From: CAYZBF01 sp964476585
Lineage (GTDB): Bacteria; Hydrothermota; UBA3072
DNA length: 64,000 nucleotides
Direction of reading: 5' to 3'
NCBI GenBank assembly: GCA_964476585.1
Contig: CAYZBF010000002.1
Span: 62,001-126,000 of the forward strand
The notes below the pieces were generated by a model. That model saw only the letters and a program-made list of their open reading frames with translations, did no database searches and had not been told where the DNA came from. Below are positions 1 to 12,206 of this stretch, one piece after another. Numbering within the stretch: position 1 is the stretch's first letter; each line of letters begins with the position of its first letter. The position numbers and the translations under genes are program-made.

Positions 1-583
1 AAATAATAAAATAAATGAAAACAAGGCCAAAACTCCTGAAGAAGATGTAGAAAAAGAGAAGCCCATCACAGAGAGAGAAAAACTTGAAGATCCCTTAGGG
101 AAACTTAAAGAAGAACGCGATGAGTTAATGGATAAATACCTTCGTGCTTTGGCAAGTTATGAAAACTTAAGAAAAAGGACTCAGCAGGAAAAAGAGAATA
201 TATATAAATTTGGCATAGAGGGGGTCATTCGTGAAATTCTTCCAGTTGTAGATGACTTTGGCAGAGCATTCAACTCGCTAAAAAAAGAAAATGATGAGAA
301 TAAACAGGACGGGTTCATAAAAGGTACCCGTATCATCTATTCAAAACTGCTGAATATTCTAAAAAACTACTACGTTGAACCTTTTGATTCCAAGGGAGAA
401 AAATTTGATCCTTCAAGACACGAAGCGGTTCATGTAGTAGAGAGTGATGAGGAGGAAGGGATAATAATAGAAGAGGTAGAAAAAGGATATTTGATAAAAG
501 ATAAAGTTCTTCGCCCAGCAAGGGTCATCGTTACAAAGGAAAAAGAAGAAATTAAAGAATATAAAGAGAAAAAGAAGAAATAA
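1..583 (+). CDS. grpE: GrpE nucleotide exchange factor (5' end outside window)
   Basis: GrpE is the nucleotide exchange factor of the DnaK chaperone cycle: it releases ADP and substrate from DnaK. The frame is open from base 2 with no stop and no in-frame start before an internal ATG at 128, so the gene begins upstream of the window and about 193 residues are visible. The acidic, Lys/Glu-rich N-terminal part leads into a coiled-coil stretch (YLRALASYENLRKR), which is typical of the GrpE dimer helix. The C-terminal beta domain has the family signature GEKFDPSRHEAV, followed by GYLIKDKVLRPARV. It lies 42 bases before dnaK on the same strand, giving the common grpE-dnaK-dnaJ order. The tail is unusually rich in Lys and Glu. 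No CIRCE element or sigma-32-type promoter is visible in the short part shown. Identification is secure; the start cannot be seen. Confidence 0.95.
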   Translation, partial: NNKINENKAKTPEEDVEKEKPITEREKLEDPLGKLKEERDELMDKYLRALASYENLRKRTQQEKENIYKFGIEGVIREILPVVDDFGRAFNSLKKENDENKQDGFIKGTRIIYSKLLNILKNYYVEPFDSKGEKFDPSRHEAVHVVESDEEEGIIIEEVEKGYLIKDKVLRPARVIVTKEKEEIKEYKEKKKK

Positions 584-625
584 ATCAAGAAAATTAATGA
601 CAATTACAATAGGAGGTAGGGAAGA

Positions 626-2572
626 ATGAAAGAACCAGTAATAGGGATTGACCTTGGAACAACTAATTCGGTTGTCGCTACAGTAGAACAATCCGAACCT
701 GACGTAATTACAAATACCGAAGGAGAGAGAACCACTCCATCCGTAGTTGCATTTAAGGGTAAAGAAAAATTAGTAGGGCTGCAGGCAAAAAGGCAACAAT
801 TGACCAATCCACAGAAAACAGTCTATTCCGTAAAACGTTTTATGGGAAGAAGATTCAATGAAGTAGCAAATGAAATAGAAGAGGTTCCATTCGAGGTTAT
901 TGCAGGGCCTCACAAGGATGCGAGACTAAAAATTGGCGATCAAGTGTATTCTCCCCCTGAAATTTCTGCCTTGATTTTACAGTATCTTAAAAAAGCTGCG
1001 GAAGCTCATTTAGGAAAGAAGGTAAAGAAGGCTGTAATCACAGTTCCTGCTTATTTCAATGATTCCCAGCGAAAAGCAACAAAGGATGCGGGTGAGATTG
1101 CTGGACTTGAAGTCTTAAGAATAATTAACGAACCAACAGCTGCATCACTAGCATATGGTCTTGGTAAAGACAAAAATGAAAAAGTAGCAGTATTTGACCT
1201 TGGTGGAGGAACCTTTGATATATCTATTCTCGAAATTAGTGAAGGTGTATTTGAGGTCCTATCCACAAATGGTAACACACATCTGGGTGGTGACGATTTT
1301 GACCACCTGATAATGAAGTGGTTAATTGGTGAATTCAAAAAGGAAACAGGCATTGACCTCTCTGGGGACAGAAACGCTGTTCAGAGGGTAAGGGATGCAG
1401 CCGAAAAGGCAAAATGTGAACTTTCTTCAATGAAAGAGACGACTATCAATCTTCCATATATAACAGCTGATGAATCCGGGGCAAAGCATCTGGAAAAGAA
1501 TTTCACCAGAGCTAAACTTGAATCCCTGACAAAAGAATTACTGGACAAGATTGATGAACCAGTAAAACGGGCATTCGAAGATGCTAAATTAACTCCAATT
1601 GATATTGATGAGGTAATCCTTGTTGGTGGTATGACAAGAATGCCAGCGGTGCAGGAGAAAGTTAAGGGCCTATTCAAGAAGGAACCACACAAGGGCATTA
1701 ATCCAGATGAAGTGGTGGCAATCGGAGCAGCTATCCAGGGAGCAGTCTTAGTAGGTGATGTTAAAGATGTTCTGTTACTTGATGTAACACCCCTTTCCCT
1801 CGGAATCGAAACCCTTGGTGGCAGGATGACTACAATTATAGATAGAAATACTACAATACCCACCCAGAAGGGTAAGATATTTACAACTGCAGATGATAAT
1901 CAACCAGCCGTTTCCATCCACGTACTCCAGGGCGAAAGACCAATGGCTCTTGATAACAGGACCCTTGGAAATTTTGAGTTAGCAGGAATTCCACCTTCTC
2001 CTCGAGGCGTTCCACAGATAGAAGTAAGATTTGATATAGATGCTGATGGTATACTCCATGTCTCTGCTAAGGATCTTGGTACAAATAAAGAACAATCAAT
2101 AAGGATTGAATCCTCCAGCGGACTCACAGAACAGGAGATAGAGAAAATGAAAAAAGACGCCGAAATTCATATAGAGGAGGATAAAAAGAAAGAAGAACTC
2201 ATCGACACAAAAAACCAGGCAGATACACTTATATATTCGACGGAAAAAGTATTAGAAGAGCAAGGAGATAGTGTCTCTAAGGATGAAAAGGAAAATATTG
2301 AGAAAGCAATAAATGAACTTAAAGAAGCAATGAAAGGTGACGACATAATGACAATCAGGCACAAAATTGAGATTTTACAAAAGGCCTCTCACGCGGTAAC
2401 AGAAAAATTGTACAAAAAAGCAGCAGAGCAGGCACAAACTCAAGCTACAGAAAAAGAAAGCTCAACAGAAAAAGAAAAAAAGGAAACCGCAAAAGAAGAG
2501 GAGGAAGAGGTAGAGGCAGATTACGAAGTAATTGACGAAGAAGAAAAGGAGAAGGAAGACGAAGAAAGTTAG
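626..2572 (+). CDS. dnaK: Chaperone DnaK (Hsp70)
   Basis: DnaK is the ATP-dependent Hsp70 chaperone of the cytoplasm, working with DnaJ and GrpE. The 648-residue protein has the usual length. The nucleotide-binding domain shows [11 protein letters not shown] at residues 7-17 and the phosphate-2 motif [13 protein letters not shown] near residue 190. A substrate-binding domain and a helical lid follow. The C-terminal tail is long and acidic (residues about 615-648, [17 protein letters not shown]) and does not end in the EEVD-like motif of eukaryotic proteins, as is normal for bacteria. A strong Shine-Dalgarno site (AGGAGG, about 611-616) lies about 9 bases before the ATG. It sits between grpE and dnaJ on the same strand and is probably cotranscribed with both. 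Confidence 0.98.
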   Translation: MKEPVIGIDLGTTNSVVATVEQSEPDVITNTEGERTTPSVVAFKGKEKLVGLQAKRQQLTNPQKTVYSVKRFMGRRFNEVANEIEEVPFEVIAGPHKDARLKIGDQVYSPPEISALILQYLKKAAEAHLGKKVKKAVITVPAYFNDSQRKATKDAGEIAGLEVLRIINEPTAASLAYGLGKDKNEKVAVFDLGGGTFDISILEISEGVFEVLSTNGNTHLGGDDFDHLIMKWLIGEFKKETGIDLSGDRNAVQRVRDAAEKAKCELSSMKETTINLPYITADESGAKHLEKNFTRAKLESLTKELLDKIDEPVKRAFEDAKLTPIDIDEVILVGGMTRMPAVQEKVKGLFKKEPHKGINPDEVVAIGAAIQGAVLVGDVKDVLLLDVTPLSLGIETLGGRMTTIIDRNTTIPTQKGKIFTTADDNQPAVSIHVLQGERPMALDNRTLGNFELAGIPPSPRGVPQIEVRFDIDADGILHVSAKDLGTNKEQSIRIESSSGLTEQEIEKMKKDAEIHIEEDKKKEELIDTKNQADTLIYSTEKVLEEQGDSVSKDEKENIEKAINELKEAMKGDDIMTIRHKIEILQKASHAVTEKLYKKAAEQAQTQATEKESSTEKEKKETAKEEEEEVEADYEVIDEEEKEKEDEES

Positions 2573-2581
2573 TTCTAACAA

Positions 2582-3700
2582 ATGATGGCAACAGACAGGG
2601 ATTACTATGAAATTCTGGGAGTCTCCCGAGAGGCAACCCAAGAAGAAATTAAAAAATCATATAGACGATTAGCCAGGAAACATCATCCTGACGTTAGCAA
2701 GGAAAACAAAAAGGAAGCAGAGAAAAAATTCAAAGAAGTATCCGAAGCATATGAAGTCTTAATGGACCCCGAAAAAAGGGCACGATATGATCGATTCGGA
2801 AAAGAGGGAGTTCAATTTGAAGGTGAACATTTTACATGGGGAGATTTTACTCATCAAGCAGATATTGAAGATATATTCAGAGACTTCTTTGGAGATTTTG
2901 GAGAAAGTGATTTCCTCAGCAGAATATTTGGAGGAGTAAGTAGAAGAGAAGCACGAACTTATAGCCACAGAGGGGAGAATCTCCGTGTAAGACTTAATCT
3001 CACTCTCAAGGAAGCAGCAGAAGGAGTCACTAAAAAGATAAAAGTCCGCTTATTGGAAAAGTGTGATCATTGCCAAGGGAAAGGCGGGAAAACTACTACC
3101 TGCCCCAGTTGTAATGGAAGAGGTGAGGTTAAGAGTGTCAGATCAAGCCTCTTTGGTCAATTTGTTTCTGTTTCAACCTGTCCCACATGTAGAGGAACAG
3201 GAAAAATTGTAAAAGAAGCCTGTCCCTTCTGCCATGGTGAAGGGCGAATTAGAACAGAGAAACAAATGTCGGTCCAGATTCCTGCAGGAGTAGATACAGG
3301 TAATTATATAACTATACGAGGAGAAGGAAATGTAGGGAGAAGGGGTGGAGTAAAAGGAGACATTATCGTTGAGATAAGGATCAAGGAAGACAGTCGTTTC
3401 AGACGAGAAGGAAACAACCTCATAATCAGGGCTCCGATAAGTTATAAAACTGCGATAGAAGGCGGAAAGATAAAAATCCCAAGCTTGGACGGCAGATTAA
3501 AACTTACAATACCCCCTGGAACGAAATCAGGAAGGATTTTTTTACTTAAGGGAAAAGGAATGGGTAGTCTATACGGCGGAAGGAGGGGAGATATATTAGT
3601 GGAAACATATATATGGACACCCGATAAGGTGTCAAAAAGGGCAAGGCAGTTACTGAAAGAACTTGATGATGAATTTGGATCTCCACCAGAGATAAAATAA
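2582..3700 (+). CDS. dnaJ: Chaperone DnaJ (type I Hsp40)
   Basis: DnaJ delivers substrates to DnaK and stimulates its ATPase. The 372-residue protein is a complete type I Hsp40. The J domain covers about residues 7-72 with the HPD tripeptide at 35-37, followed by a short Phe/Asp-rich linker in place of the usual long Gly/Phe region. The zinc region has four CxxCxGxG repeats ([32 protein letters not shown]) at about residues 161-220. Two beta-sandwich C-terminal domains follow. Two ATG codons occur in tandem at 2582 and 2585, and no clear ribosome binding site precedes them. The gene starts 9 bases after the dnaK stop, so translational coupling is plausible. It converges with ligA, whose end is 28 bases away, and no strong terminator is seen between them. 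Confidence 0.97.
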   Translation: MMATDRDYYEILGVSREATQEEIKKSYRRLARKHHPDVSKENKKEAEKKFKEVSEAYEVLMDPEKRARYDRFGKEGVQFEGEHFTWGDFTHQADIEDIFRDFFGDFGESDFLSRIFGGVSRREARTYSHRGENLRVRLNLTLKEAAEGVTKKIKVRLLEKCDHCQGKGGKTTTCPSCNGRGEVKSVRSSLFGQFVSVSTCPTCRGTGKIVKEACPFCHGEGRIRTEKQMSVQIPAGVDTGNYITIRGEGNVGRRGGVKGDIIVEIRIKEDSRFRREGNNLIIRAPISYKTAIEGGKIKIPSLDGRLKLTIPPGTKSGRIFLLKGKGMGSLYGGRRGDILVETYIWTPDKVSKRARQLLKELDDEFGSPPEIK

Positions 3701-3728
3701 ATCTAATAATTCTTCACTCCTAATCATT

Positions 3729-5950
<2,222 letters not shown>

Positions 5951-5959
5951 TCATTCCTT

Positions 5960-7054
5960 CTAATCCAATTGCTTACGCAGGAATGTCGGGACATCCAGAT
6001 CATCAATCTCAGTGTCTATATCACTTATTTCTCTGAAACTATGTTGAATTGGCGGTGCTTGTCGAAAACCTCGGAATTCTATCTTATCCAATTCGTCCTT
6101 CTCAGGCTCACCGATTCCTGTAGCAATAAGGGTTATTTCAGCTTTATAAAAATTATCCTCGAATATAACTCCCATAAATACCTCTTTATTATCTCCCATC
6201 GCTTCACTTATCGTATCCATCGCTTCCTTCATATCTTTGAGTGTGAAGTTTTCCCTATCCACTGTTAGATTAATCAACGCCGCTTTTGCCTGGGAAATAT
6301 CTGTATTATCCAAAAGAGGTGAATTCACAGCACCATGTGCTGCTTCTAGAGCTTTATTTTCTCCCTCTCCTACTCCTATTCCCATAATAGCTTTACCACG
6401 CTTTAACATCACCGATTTTACATCCGCAAAATCCATATTAATATAACCATTCTTAAGCACAAGATTACTGATACCGTGAACAGCCTTTAAAAGGACATCC
6501 ATTGATTCTCTGCTAAGTGCATCTGCTAGGCTCACATTTCCCAAGCTCAAGAGTCTATCATTTGGAACAACAAGTAATGTATCTACAACTGGAGAAAGTT
6601 CTTTTATCCCTTGCTTTGAAGTTTCAATCCTCTGCGCCTCATATGAAAATGGTGTGGTAACGACTCCAACAGTAAGAACACCTTTCTCTTTGGCAAGCGA
6701 GGCTATAACCGGTGAAGCGCCCGTCCCAGTTCCACCTCCCATACCAGCAGCTATAAACAACATATCAATACCTTGGACTAATCCCTGCAACTTCTCCAGA
6801 TCTTCCTCCGCTGCTCTCTTACCGAGAATCGGATCTCCACCTGTTCCTCTACCATCAGTTAATTCTCTCCCTATTTGTATTCTATCACTTGTTGACACCT
6901 GATTCATATCCTGAACATCAGTGTTGACAGCCCAGAACTCAATCCCCTTCATCCCTGAATCAACCATAGTAGTAACTGCATTACCACCACATCCTCCAAC
7001 ACCTACAACTCTTATTTTCGCTGGGCAATTATTCTTTCCTTTTGTTTTAAACAT
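5960..7054 (-). CDS. ftsZ: Cell division protein FtsZ
   Basis: FtsZ is the tubulin-like GTPase that forms the division ring. The N-terminal GTP-binding domain has VVGVGGCGGNAV and the tubulin signature GGGTGTGASP near residue 105. The protein ends with the conserved C-terminal peptide DVPTFLRKQL, which binds FtsA and other membrane anchors, so the reading frame is complete. The ATG at 7054 is chosen (364 residues) because a strong TAAGGAGGG site lies 5 bases upstream; an in-frame ATG at 7084 would add ten residues and overlap ftsA. The linker between core and C-terminal peptide is short (roughly 30-40 residues). It follows ftsA, the usual order, and is cotranscribed with the dcw cluster. Confidence 0.97.
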   Translation of the reverse strand: MFKTKGKNNCPAKIRVVGVGGCGGNAVTTMVDSGMKGIEFWAVNTDVQDMNQVSTSDRIQIGRELTDGRGTGGDPILGKRAAEEDLEKLQGLVQGIDMLFIAAGMGGGTGTGASPVIASLAKEKGVLTVGVVTTPFSYEAQRIETSKQGIKELSPVVDTLLVVPNDRLLSLGNVSLADALSRESMDVLLKAVHGISNLVLKNGYINMDFADVKSVMLKRGKAIMGIGVGEGENKALEAAHGAVNSPLLDNTDISQAKAALINLTVDRENFTLKDMKEAMDTISEAMGDNKEVFMGVIFEDNFYKAEITLIATGIGEPEKDELDKIEFRGFRQAPPIQHSFREISDIDTEIDDLDVPTFLRKQLD

Positions 7055-7067
7055 TTTTCCCTCCTTA

Positions 7068-8306
7068 TTAAAAGAATTCTTCAAACCATTGCTTCATACG
7101 TTTTAATACTATGTCAAACATGCTTTTCCCTTTAAGTTCTTCGAGTTTCCCTCCGGTATGTAAAGCGCCATATTTTATAAGGCCTACAGCTGTAGCAAAT
7201 GAAGGATCAGAGACCGTTTCTTTAAGACCGGTAATATGCTCTGATGGAATTCCTATCCTTACAGGCAGAGTGAATATATCCTCCGCTAACCCTGCTATAC
7301 CATCTAACATAGCAGTACCGCCTGTCAGTATTACACCGGCACTCAACATATTATAAAGTGAATCTTCAGAAAGTTCTCTGTGTGCTAGTGTCAGTATCTC
7401 TTCAATCCTAGGTTTAACTATCTGCTGTAACAACTCACGGGACACCTGCTTATTACCTCTTCCCGAAAGACCTGGAACTGTTATCATGTCATTTCTATCC
7501 TTCTCAAGGATTTCCTTCACTGTAGCATATTCAAGTTTAATCCTCTCAGCTTCCTTAGGAGAAGTCCTGAGTCCCACTCCGATATCATTAGTCACATTTT
7601 CCCCCCCAAGACCAAATACCGAGGTTTTCCTGAGGCTTCCATTGTAAAAAATTGCCATATCAGTAGTTCCACCACCTATATCTACAAGGATAGCTCCCAC
7701 TTCCTTTTCTTCCTCTGAAAGAATAGAGTAAGAAGAAGCAAGGGGTTGTAGGACGATATCGCTAACTTCATAGCCTGCTTTATTCACACACTTACATATA
7801 TTCTTTGCTGAAGTTACAGCTCCTGTCACAATAACAACATTAGCTTCTAGACGTTGCGAGAACATTCCTAACGGATCTCTAATCCCACCCTGTCCATCAA
7901 GTATGAATTCAGTCGGTATAATATGGATCACCTCTCTATCTACAGGAAGCGCCATGGATTTTGCACTCTCCAGTACGCGATCAACATCTTCCCGAGTAAC
8001 TTCATTGTCTACTCCAGTAACTGCGACTACACCACGGCCCTGTATATTTCTAATGTGGTCCCCTGCAATACCTGTATAAACCCCTTTGGCCTCCTTGCCG
8101 GCCATCATCTCCGCCTCTCTCATCGCTTTGAGGATGGATTGCACCGTCTTGTCTATATTTATAACTACCCCTTTACGAAGACCCTCCGAAGGGTATTTAC
8201 CCACTCCCATAATATTAGCCCCCTCATCATCAACCTCGGCTACCACAGCTGCTATTTTAGTGGTACCAAGATCTAACCCCACCACAATATCCTTATCATC
8301 ATTCAC
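7068..8306 (-). CDS. ftsA: Cell division protein FtsA
   Basis: FtsA is the actin-like ATPase that ties FtsZ filaments to the membrane and recruits the septal machinery. The 412-residue protein begins with VVGLDLGTTKIAAVVAE (phosphate-1 loop). It has the SHS2-type 1C subdomain in its first half, VDIGGGTTDMAIF (phosphate-2), and LTGGTAMLDGI (adenosine motif). The last residues (FDIVLKRMKQWFEEFF) form the amphipathic helix expected to insert in the membrane. The start is GTG at 8306 with a strong TAAGGAGGT site 6 bases upstream. It lies between ftsQ and ftsZ, as in most dcw clusters. The presence of FtsA supports a Gram-negative or Firmicute-like divisome and rules out an actinobacterial type. 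Confidence 0.96.
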   Translation of the reverse strand: MNDDKDIVVGLDLGTTKIAAVVAEVDDEGANIMGVGKYPSEGLRKGVVINIDKTVQSILKAMREAEMMAGKEAKGVYTGIAGDHIRNIQGRGVVAVTGVDNEVTREDVDRVLESAKSMALPVDREVIHIIPTEFILDGQGGIRDPLGMFSQRLEANVVIVTGAVTSAKNICKCVNKAGYEVSDIVLQPLASSYSILSEEEKEVGAILVDIGGGTTDMAIFYNGSLRKTSVFGLGGENVTNDIGVGLRTSPKEAERIKLEYATVKEILEKDRNDMITVPGLSGRGNKQVSRELLQQIVKPRIEEILTLAHRELSEDSLYNMLSAGVILTGGTAMLDGIAGLAEDIFTLPVRIGIPSEHITGLKETVSDPSFATAVGLIKYGALHTGGKLEELKGKSMFDIVLKRMKQWFEEFF

Positions 8307-8309
8307 TTA

Positions 8310-8954
8310 TTACCTCCTTAAAACAACTTGATCATCAAACCTGAAATCCAATCTCCCAGACGAAACAATCCCTGTTTTATAAATTTTTTTCAAGAGTTTG
8401 TACTTCTCTGGATAACTATCCTTCCCCCAAAGAACCTTTATATTCCCAATCCTACTCTCCAATCCATAGGATATGACTTTTACTTCCTCTACACGCACAT
8501 CTCTTGTAATTTTCAGTATTTGTACTGCTTCCTGTAGTCCTTCGAGCAGCGAATCGTCCTTAACTTTAATTATTGGGAGTGTATCTATACCCTCTGCTTT
8601 GAATAATACTCCTTCTTCATCTACACAAATTCCTTTCATATTAGAAATCCTGGCAATAGGTACTCTAGGTTGTATAAGAATTGAGACTACTCCTCTTATA
8701 TTTTTATGCCATTTGACATTCTTTACCCAATCGAGTCCAATAATGTCCGATCTTACTGGCTGGATAGACTTTGGAAGCGGCTCTGATATTAGCTTCCTTA
8801 CCTCCAATATTCTCTCATCCTGCACAGGTTGGGACCATTTTATTAAGTAACCCTTTATAGGCATAAATGCTTTCCATCCCTCATACACAAAGAAGAGGAG
8901 CATTAGTAATAGGAAATATCTCGCCCTAAATCTGGGTTTCTTCTTCTTTCCCAA
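8310..8954 (-). CDS. ftsQ: Cell division protein FtsQ/DivIB
   Basis: FtsQ (DivIB) is a bitopic membrane protein that recruits the FtsL-FtsB complex and regulates septal wall synthesis. The 214-residue protein has a short basic cytoplasmic tail (MGKKKKPRFRAR), one membrane segment at about residues 12-30, a POTRA domain at about 40-115 (with the IIGLDWVKNVKWHKN stretch) and a beta domain. The length is a little below the usual 240-280. The start is TTG at 8954 with AGGTGG upstream, inside the end of murB (29-base overlap). Position between murB and ftsA strongly supports the call, since sequence conservation in this family is low. Confidence 0.88.
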   Translation of the reverse strand: MGKKKKPRFRARYFLLLMLLFFVYEGWKAFMPIKGYLIKWSQPVQDERILEVRKLISEPLPKSIQPVRSDIIGLDWVKNVKWHKNIRGVVSILIQPRVPIARISNMKGICVDEEGVLFKAEGIDTLPIIKVKDDSLLEGLQEAVQILKITRDVRVEEVKVISYGLESRIGNIKVLWGKDSYPEKYKLLKKIYKTGIVSSGRLDFRFDDQVVLRR

Positions 8955-9819
8955 TTATCACCACCTCTGTTTCCAGAATAACGCCAAATTTCTTCTCCAC
9001 TTCATCCCTCACACGCCGGATCAATTCAATAACATCCTCTGATGTGGCAGATGGATCGGTAAGTATGTAATTCGCATGGTCCATGGAAATCAGAGCTCCT
9101 CCAACCCTCCTTCCTTTAAGTCCTGCCTGTTCTATCAGATTACCAGCATGTCCTCCTTCTGGATTCTTAAAAACCGAACCGCAGGTTCCAATATGACTCG
9201 GTATCTTTGGTAGCCTACTCCTTCTCTTTTTAGAAATCTCCTCCATTCTGTTCTCAATTTCCTTTCTATTTCCTTTCTCTAACAAGAGATTTACATCAAG
9301 CACAATCTCTCTTTTAAGGGTGGAGTACCTATATCCAAATTGGAATTCCTCCAAATGTGATATTTCACTTCCGCGTAGGACAGAAATAGAAGAAACAAAC
9401 TCTCCAATTTCTGTTCCATAGGCACCTGCATTCATAACGACTGCACCTCCAATAGTTCCAGGAACACCAGTTAACGATTCAAACCCTGAAAGACAGGCAT
9501 CTTTGCAACACTTAATAATCTCTAACAGAGAAGCACCGGCCTCTGCCCGAATCATATCCTCTTCAAGTAAGATTCTATTCATCCTCTTTGTTGTCATAAC
9601 AAGGCCTTTGAATCCTTCATCTAAAAAGAGGACATTTGAGCCATTACCTATTATATAGTACGGAATTCCCTTTCCCTCACAGAACTCTATAGACTTTCTC
9701 ATATCATCCATACTGGCAACGTACAAGAAATAACGAGCTTCTCCACCTACACGGAGATATGTATGGCTGGATAGGGGCTCTTTTCTCTTTAACTCACCTT
9801 TTATTTCTAATCCCTTCAA
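8926..9819 (-). CDS. murB: UDP-N-acetylenolpyruvoylglucosamine reductase MurB
   Basis: MurB reduces UDP-GlcNAc-enolpyruvate to UDP-MurNAc with NADPH and FAD in the cytoplasm. The 297-residue protein shows the FAD-binding stretch YYIIGNGSNVLF, GVPGTIGGAVVMNAGAYG, the catalytic GSVFKNPEGGHAG with the proton-donating Ser, and the C-terminal Glu in VILETEVV. Lack of a long insert near the middle (YRYSTLK directly followed by a beta strand) fits a type II MurB. The start is TTG at 9819 with GGAGG 6 bases upstream, overlapping murC by 26 bases. It belongs to the dcw cluster between murC and ftsQ. Confidence 0.96.
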   Translation of the reverse strand: MKGLEIKGELKRKEPLSSHTYLRVGGEARYFLYVASMDDMRKSIEFCEGKGIPYYIIGNGSNVLFLDEGFKGLVMTTKRMNRILLEEDMIRAEAGASLLEIIKCCKDACLSGFESLTGVPGTIGGAVVMNAGAYGTEIGEFVSSISVLRGSEISHLEEFQFGYRYSTLKREIVLDVNLLLEKGNRKEIENRMEEISKKRRSRLPKIPSHIGTCGSVFKNPEGGHAGNLIEQAGLKGRRVGGALISMDHANYILTDPSATSEDVIELIRRVRDEVEKKFGVILETEVVIIGKEEETQI

Positions 9820-11173
9820 GAAGGTCCTCCGCTATCTTATAGATATTCCCCGCCCCAAGGAGAAGAATCATATCTCCCTCCCTTAACTCTGGGAGAAGAT
9901 ATTCTGGTACTTCTCTCATATTCTCTATATAAAGAACATCCTTATGACCAAAATCTCTGCATTGATCCCTTATTATTGCTCCGCTGACCCCGGGTATCTC
10001 TTCCTCCCTTGCAGGGTAAATATCCGTTATTATCACCTTATCAGCCTGAAAGAATGCTTTTCCAAACTCTTTTTTCAATAAGATTGTCCTTGAATAGAGA
10101 TGAGGCTGAAACACTGCAATTATTCTTCCATTCCAGCTATCCCTGGCTGATTTAAGGGTAGATTCAATCTCCGTTGGATGATGAGCGTAATCATCTACAA
10201 TAAGGATCCCGTTCACAAACCCTTTCCTTTCAAATCTCCTTGTAACTCCTTCACATCCTTCAATACCCTTTTTTATCTTATCAAATTCTATGCCTAATTC
10301 CAGACAAACGCCACAGGCTGCAACCGCATTAATTACATTATGAACTCCAGGAAGAGAAAGTTTGATACGTCCTAATCTATCACCATTTGCGACAAGGGCA
10401 AAGGAATAGGTAAAATCCTTTTTATTTATTGCTAAACCTTTTATATCTGCGTTCGGAGAAAGACCAAACGTTATTACCCTTTTATCAATATCAGAACGTA
10501 TTGATAGAGAATTAGGGTCATCCATACAGAGGTAGACACTTCCATAGAAAGGAACAGAGTTAGCAAACTTCGTAAAGGCCTGCTTAATATCATCCAGGTC
10601 CCTATAGAAATCGAGATGCTCACGGTCTATATTAGTTATCACTGCAATTGTTGGAAAAAGCTTGAGGAAGGAGCGATCGCTTTCATCCGCCTCCGCAACT
10701 AAATACTCACTCTCTCCCAGCTTTGCGTTATTGCCGGAACCTTTCAACCTTCCACCTAAAACGAGTGTTGGATCGAGAGCACCCTTAGAGAGTATTGAAC
10801 CGATGAGGGATGCGGTAGTTGACTTTCCATGACTTCCTGCAACTGCAATAGAGAATTTCATACGCATTAGTTCTGCCAACATTTCAGCACGTGGTATAAC
10901 AGGAATCTTTCGGAGAAAGGCTTCCTGCAATTCAACATTCTCCTCAAAGTTAAGAGCTGAGGTATAAACCACTACATCTGCATCTCCGAGATTCTCCTTT
11001 GAATGCGAAAGGTAAACCTCTATACCGAGTTCCTGAAGCCTCTTTGTATTCTCGGATTCCTTTATATCGGAACCTGTTATAATATATCCCATATTATGAA
11101 GTAGCTCAGCAATGCCACTCATACCTATACCACCTATACCAACAAAATGAATCTTTTCAATTCTTCCAAACAT
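9794..11173 (-). CDS. murC: UDP-N-acetylmuramate--L-alanine ligase MurC
   Basis: MurC adds L-Ala to UDP-MurNAc, the first peptide step of peptidoglycan precursor synthesis. The 459-residue protein starts with the UDP-binding motif HFVGIGGIGMSGIAELL, followed by the ATP P-loop VAGSHGKSTTASL near residue 110. The Mur ligase central and C-terminal domains follow, with VDDYAHHPTEIESTL as the MurC-specific segment. It starts at ATG 11173 with GGAAGGAT just upstream and overlaps the end of murG by 17 bases. Gene order ftsW-murG-murC-murB is the classical one. No ddl gene accompanies it in this cluster. Confidence 0.97.
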   Translation of the reverse strand: MFGRIEKIHFVGIGGIGMSGIAELLHNMGYIITGSDIKESENTKRLQELGIEVYLSHSKENLGDADVVVYTSALNFEENVELQEAFLRKIPVIPRAEMLAELMRMKFSIAVAGSHGKSTTASLIGSILSKGALDPTLVLGGRLKGSGNNAKLGESEYLVAEADESDRSFLKLFPTIAVITNIDREHLDFYRDLDDIKQAFTKFANSVPFYGSVYLCMDDPNSLSIRSDIDKRVITFGLSPNADIKGLAINKKDFTYSFALVANGDRLGRIKLSLPGVHNVINAVAACGVCLELGIEFDKIKKGIEGCEGVTRRFERKGFVNGILIVDDYAHHPTEIESTLKSARDSWNGRIIAVFQPHLYSRTILLKKEFGKAFFQADKVIITDIYPAREEEIPGVSGAIIRDQCRDFGHKDVLYIENMREVPEYLLPELREGDMILLLGAGNIYKIAEDLLEGIRNKR

Positions 11174-12206
11174 ATCCTTCCATCCTTTTTATTATCCTTT
11201 CTGTTGCATCCTCCTCCCTTTCAACACTTAATCTTTTACCAACCAACTGATTTATTACCACAATCAGTCTATCTATATCTATGTCCTCTTCTCGTATCAC
11301 CTTCACATTATTCCGCCTCGCGGCAGCCATTTTTGCATTATGGAATTGATGGTCCTTTGCGGCATAGGGATAAGGAATAAACACAGTTGGAATACCAGTC
11401 TTCTCGATCTCTGCAGTAACAAGCGCACCCGAACGAGAAATAATTATATCAGCTAAGGCATAAGCAAGACCCATCCTTTCAATGAAACTCAACTTTTTAA
11501 TACTTTCACCATTAATTTGCAATCTATGTTTTCCTGTCTGTATGATAAATTGCCAATCCTTTGGATTTAGCTTTGGAATCAACTGCTCTGCAAGACCTAC
11601 AAGGGTTTTTGCTCCTCTACTCCCACCTAATACAAGGAGTGTTTTCTTATCCCTGTCCAAGGAAAAATATTTTATTGCCTCATTTTTATCTGCAGAAAGT
11701 ATCTCCTCTCTTACAGGAATTCCCGTCACTGTTTTCTTTAGAGATCGAATGGAAGGGAAAACACTATCAAAGGGTAAGAAAACCTCTTCTGAGTAGCGAG
11801 AAAAAACCCGTACTGCAAGACCAGGCTCGGAATCCAGTATAAGTGTAAAGATAGGCATTCGGTAAATGATTCCTGCAATTCCCACAGGGACAGAGGCAAA
11901 TCCGCCTGTTAAAAGTATAGCCTTGGGTCTATACCGTAGAAGAATAAACAATGACGAAAAGAAGGATGGAATGAACCTTAGTATAAACTCAACTTTTCCG
12001 AAAGTATTCCTGTCTACCCACCCTATAATAGGCAAAAGATACATCCACTCTCTTCGAGCTATTCTCTTTTCAATGCCCGAATTGCTTCCAATATAAATTG
12101 TCCTAACTCCCTTTCTTTCTAGACCGTCAGCTATGGAGAGTGCCGGGAATATATGACCCCCGGTTCCTCCTCCTGATATCACCACCGTTTTTTGCGATAG
12201 AGACAA
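11157..12206 (-). CDS. murG: Undecaprenyl-PP-MurNAc-pentapeptide GlcNAc transferase MurG
   Basis: MurG adds GlcNAc to lipid I to give lipid II on the inner face of the cytoplasmic membrane. The 349-residue GT-B enzyme has the N-terminal glycine loop SGGGTGGHIFPALSIADG, a second glycine loop VLGGSRGAKTL, and the acceptor and UDP-binding region ISRSGALVTAEIEKTGIPTV. The start is TTG at 12206, with GGAGG five bases upstream, both inside the coding sequence of ftsW. The resulting 80-base overlap is large but needed, because the glycine loop is encoded within it. It is followed by murC. Identification is secure; the exact start could also be an internal GTG a few codons downstream. Confidence 0.96.
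   Translation of the reverse strand: MSLSQKTVVISGGGTGGHIFPALSIADGLERKGVRTIYIGSNSGIEKRIARREWMYLLPIIGWVDRNTFGKVEFILRFIPSFFSSLFILLRYRPKAILLTGGFASVPVGIAGIIYRMPIFTLILDSEPGLAVRVFSRYSEEVFLPFDSVFPSIRSLKKTVTGIPVREEILSADKNEAIKYFSLDRDKKTLLVLGGSRGAKTLVGLAEQLIPKLNPKDWQFIIQTGKHRLQINGESIKKLSFIERMGLAYALADIIISRSGALVTAEIEKTGIPTVFIPYPYAAKDHQFHNAKMAAARRNNVKVIREEDIDIDRLIVVINQLVGKRLSVEREEDATERIIKRMEGYVWKN

Noticed and set aside
1381..1863. 160-codon minus-strand frame inside dnaK
   Set aside because: It is a mirror of conserved dnaK codons, with Ser/Pro-rich low-complexity translation and no family resemblance.
7055..7084. Ten-residue N-terminal extension of ftsZ from ATG 7084
   Set aside because: It overlaps ftsA and skips the strong TAAGGAGGG site that serves ATG 7054.
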